Shown in pieces: positions 63,988 through 64,000 of a stretch of DNA of 64,000 nucleotides. The DNA lies in NCBI RefSeq assembly GCF_036046055.1, contig NZ_CP107939.1, positions 1,922,001-1,986,000 on the forward strand, written 5' to 3'. Each line of letters begins with the position of its first letter. Positions within the stretch are counted from its first letter, which is position 1. The notes below the pieces were generated by a model, which did not search any database, was not told the origin of the DNA, and saw nothing but the letters and a program-made list of their open reading frames with translations. This stretch comes from Nocardia sp. NBC_00403 (GTDB lineage: Bacteria; Actinomycetota; Actinomycetes; Mycobacteriales; Mycobacteriaceae). A program made the position numbers and the translations under genes.

Positions 63988-64000
63988 GCATGGACTTGTC
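63984..64000 (+). CDS. Start of a coupled gene, probably a DUF397 protein (cut by the window edge)
   Basis: GTG 63984 overlaps the stop of the DUF5753 regulator (GTGA) and reads V-S-M-D-L before the window ends. DUF397 proteins normally follow such regulators and often start with a short segment of the M-x-x-D-L type. Only five complete codons are visible, so the assignment rests on context. Confidence 0.45.

Overview
The window is high-GC actinobacterial DNA. The best fit is Nocardia or a close relative in the Mycobacteriales. The order of dapC, the XPB-type helicase, the helicase-associated protein, rpfA, the cold-shock gene, DUF2771/MFS, DUF3027, DUF2530, MarR, TrmH, sepH, serC, citA and gltA follows the Rv0858c-Rv0896 stretch of Mycobacterium tuberculosis as I remember it. 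Salicylate-siderophore genes, a DUF5753-type HTH gene and a DUF397-like start at the right edge fit Nocardia. Species was not determined. There is no rRNA, CRISPR array, phage or intact insertion sequence; the only tRNA is tRNA-Phe at the left edge.

Layout. 1-6.7 kb: tRNA-Phe, a polyprenol-phosphate mannosyltransferase, a coupled phospholipid acyltransferase pair (plsB, then HAD-PlsC) and a DUF2127 membrane protein. 6.7-9.9 kb: convergent salicylate synthase and salicylyl-AMP ligase, each with an IdeR-type iron box. 10-16.7 kb: an SDR, DsbB with a 54-residue DUF5993 partner, a carboxymuconolactone-decarboxylase gene behind an ECF41-type promoter, DAHP synthase behind an aromatic leader peptide, and the ECF41 sigma factor. 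16.8-31 kb: dapC, transporters, helicase genes, a secreted M1 peptidase, rpfA with a perfect CRP/GlxR site and long leader, and a cold-shock gene. 31-39 kb: an MFS-DUF2771 operon with two tandem repeat-encoded mini-ORFs in its junction, a lipoprotein cyclotransferase, and a DUF3027/Hsp90-like ATPase pair. 39-50.7 kb: TetR-ceramidase, small membrane proteins, Eis-like GNAT, TrmH, sepH, a 121-bp tandem repeat block and serC. 50.9-55.7 kb: a reduced conservon (NIT-HAMP histidine kinase with a tail of about 790 residues, and its GTPase). 55.9-61.8 kb: a deleted polysaccharide deacetylase, two citrate synthases, pdxH, an MFS exporter and an FKBP. 62-64 kb: a three-gene cassette of small proteins divergent from an HTH-DUF5753 regulator.

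Regulation. Readable control elements are three IdeR boxes, one exact ECF41 promoter pattern, a nearly leaderless Tyr-Phe-Trp-Phe leader peptide with competing hairpins before aroG, a CRP site before rpfA, and a TetR-type palindrome before the ceramidase. Several operons are tightly coupled by 1-4 nt stop/start overlaps. Most striking is the chain MFS, 26-residue peptide, 23-residue peptide, DUF2771, in which a repeated element keeps every junction overlapping.
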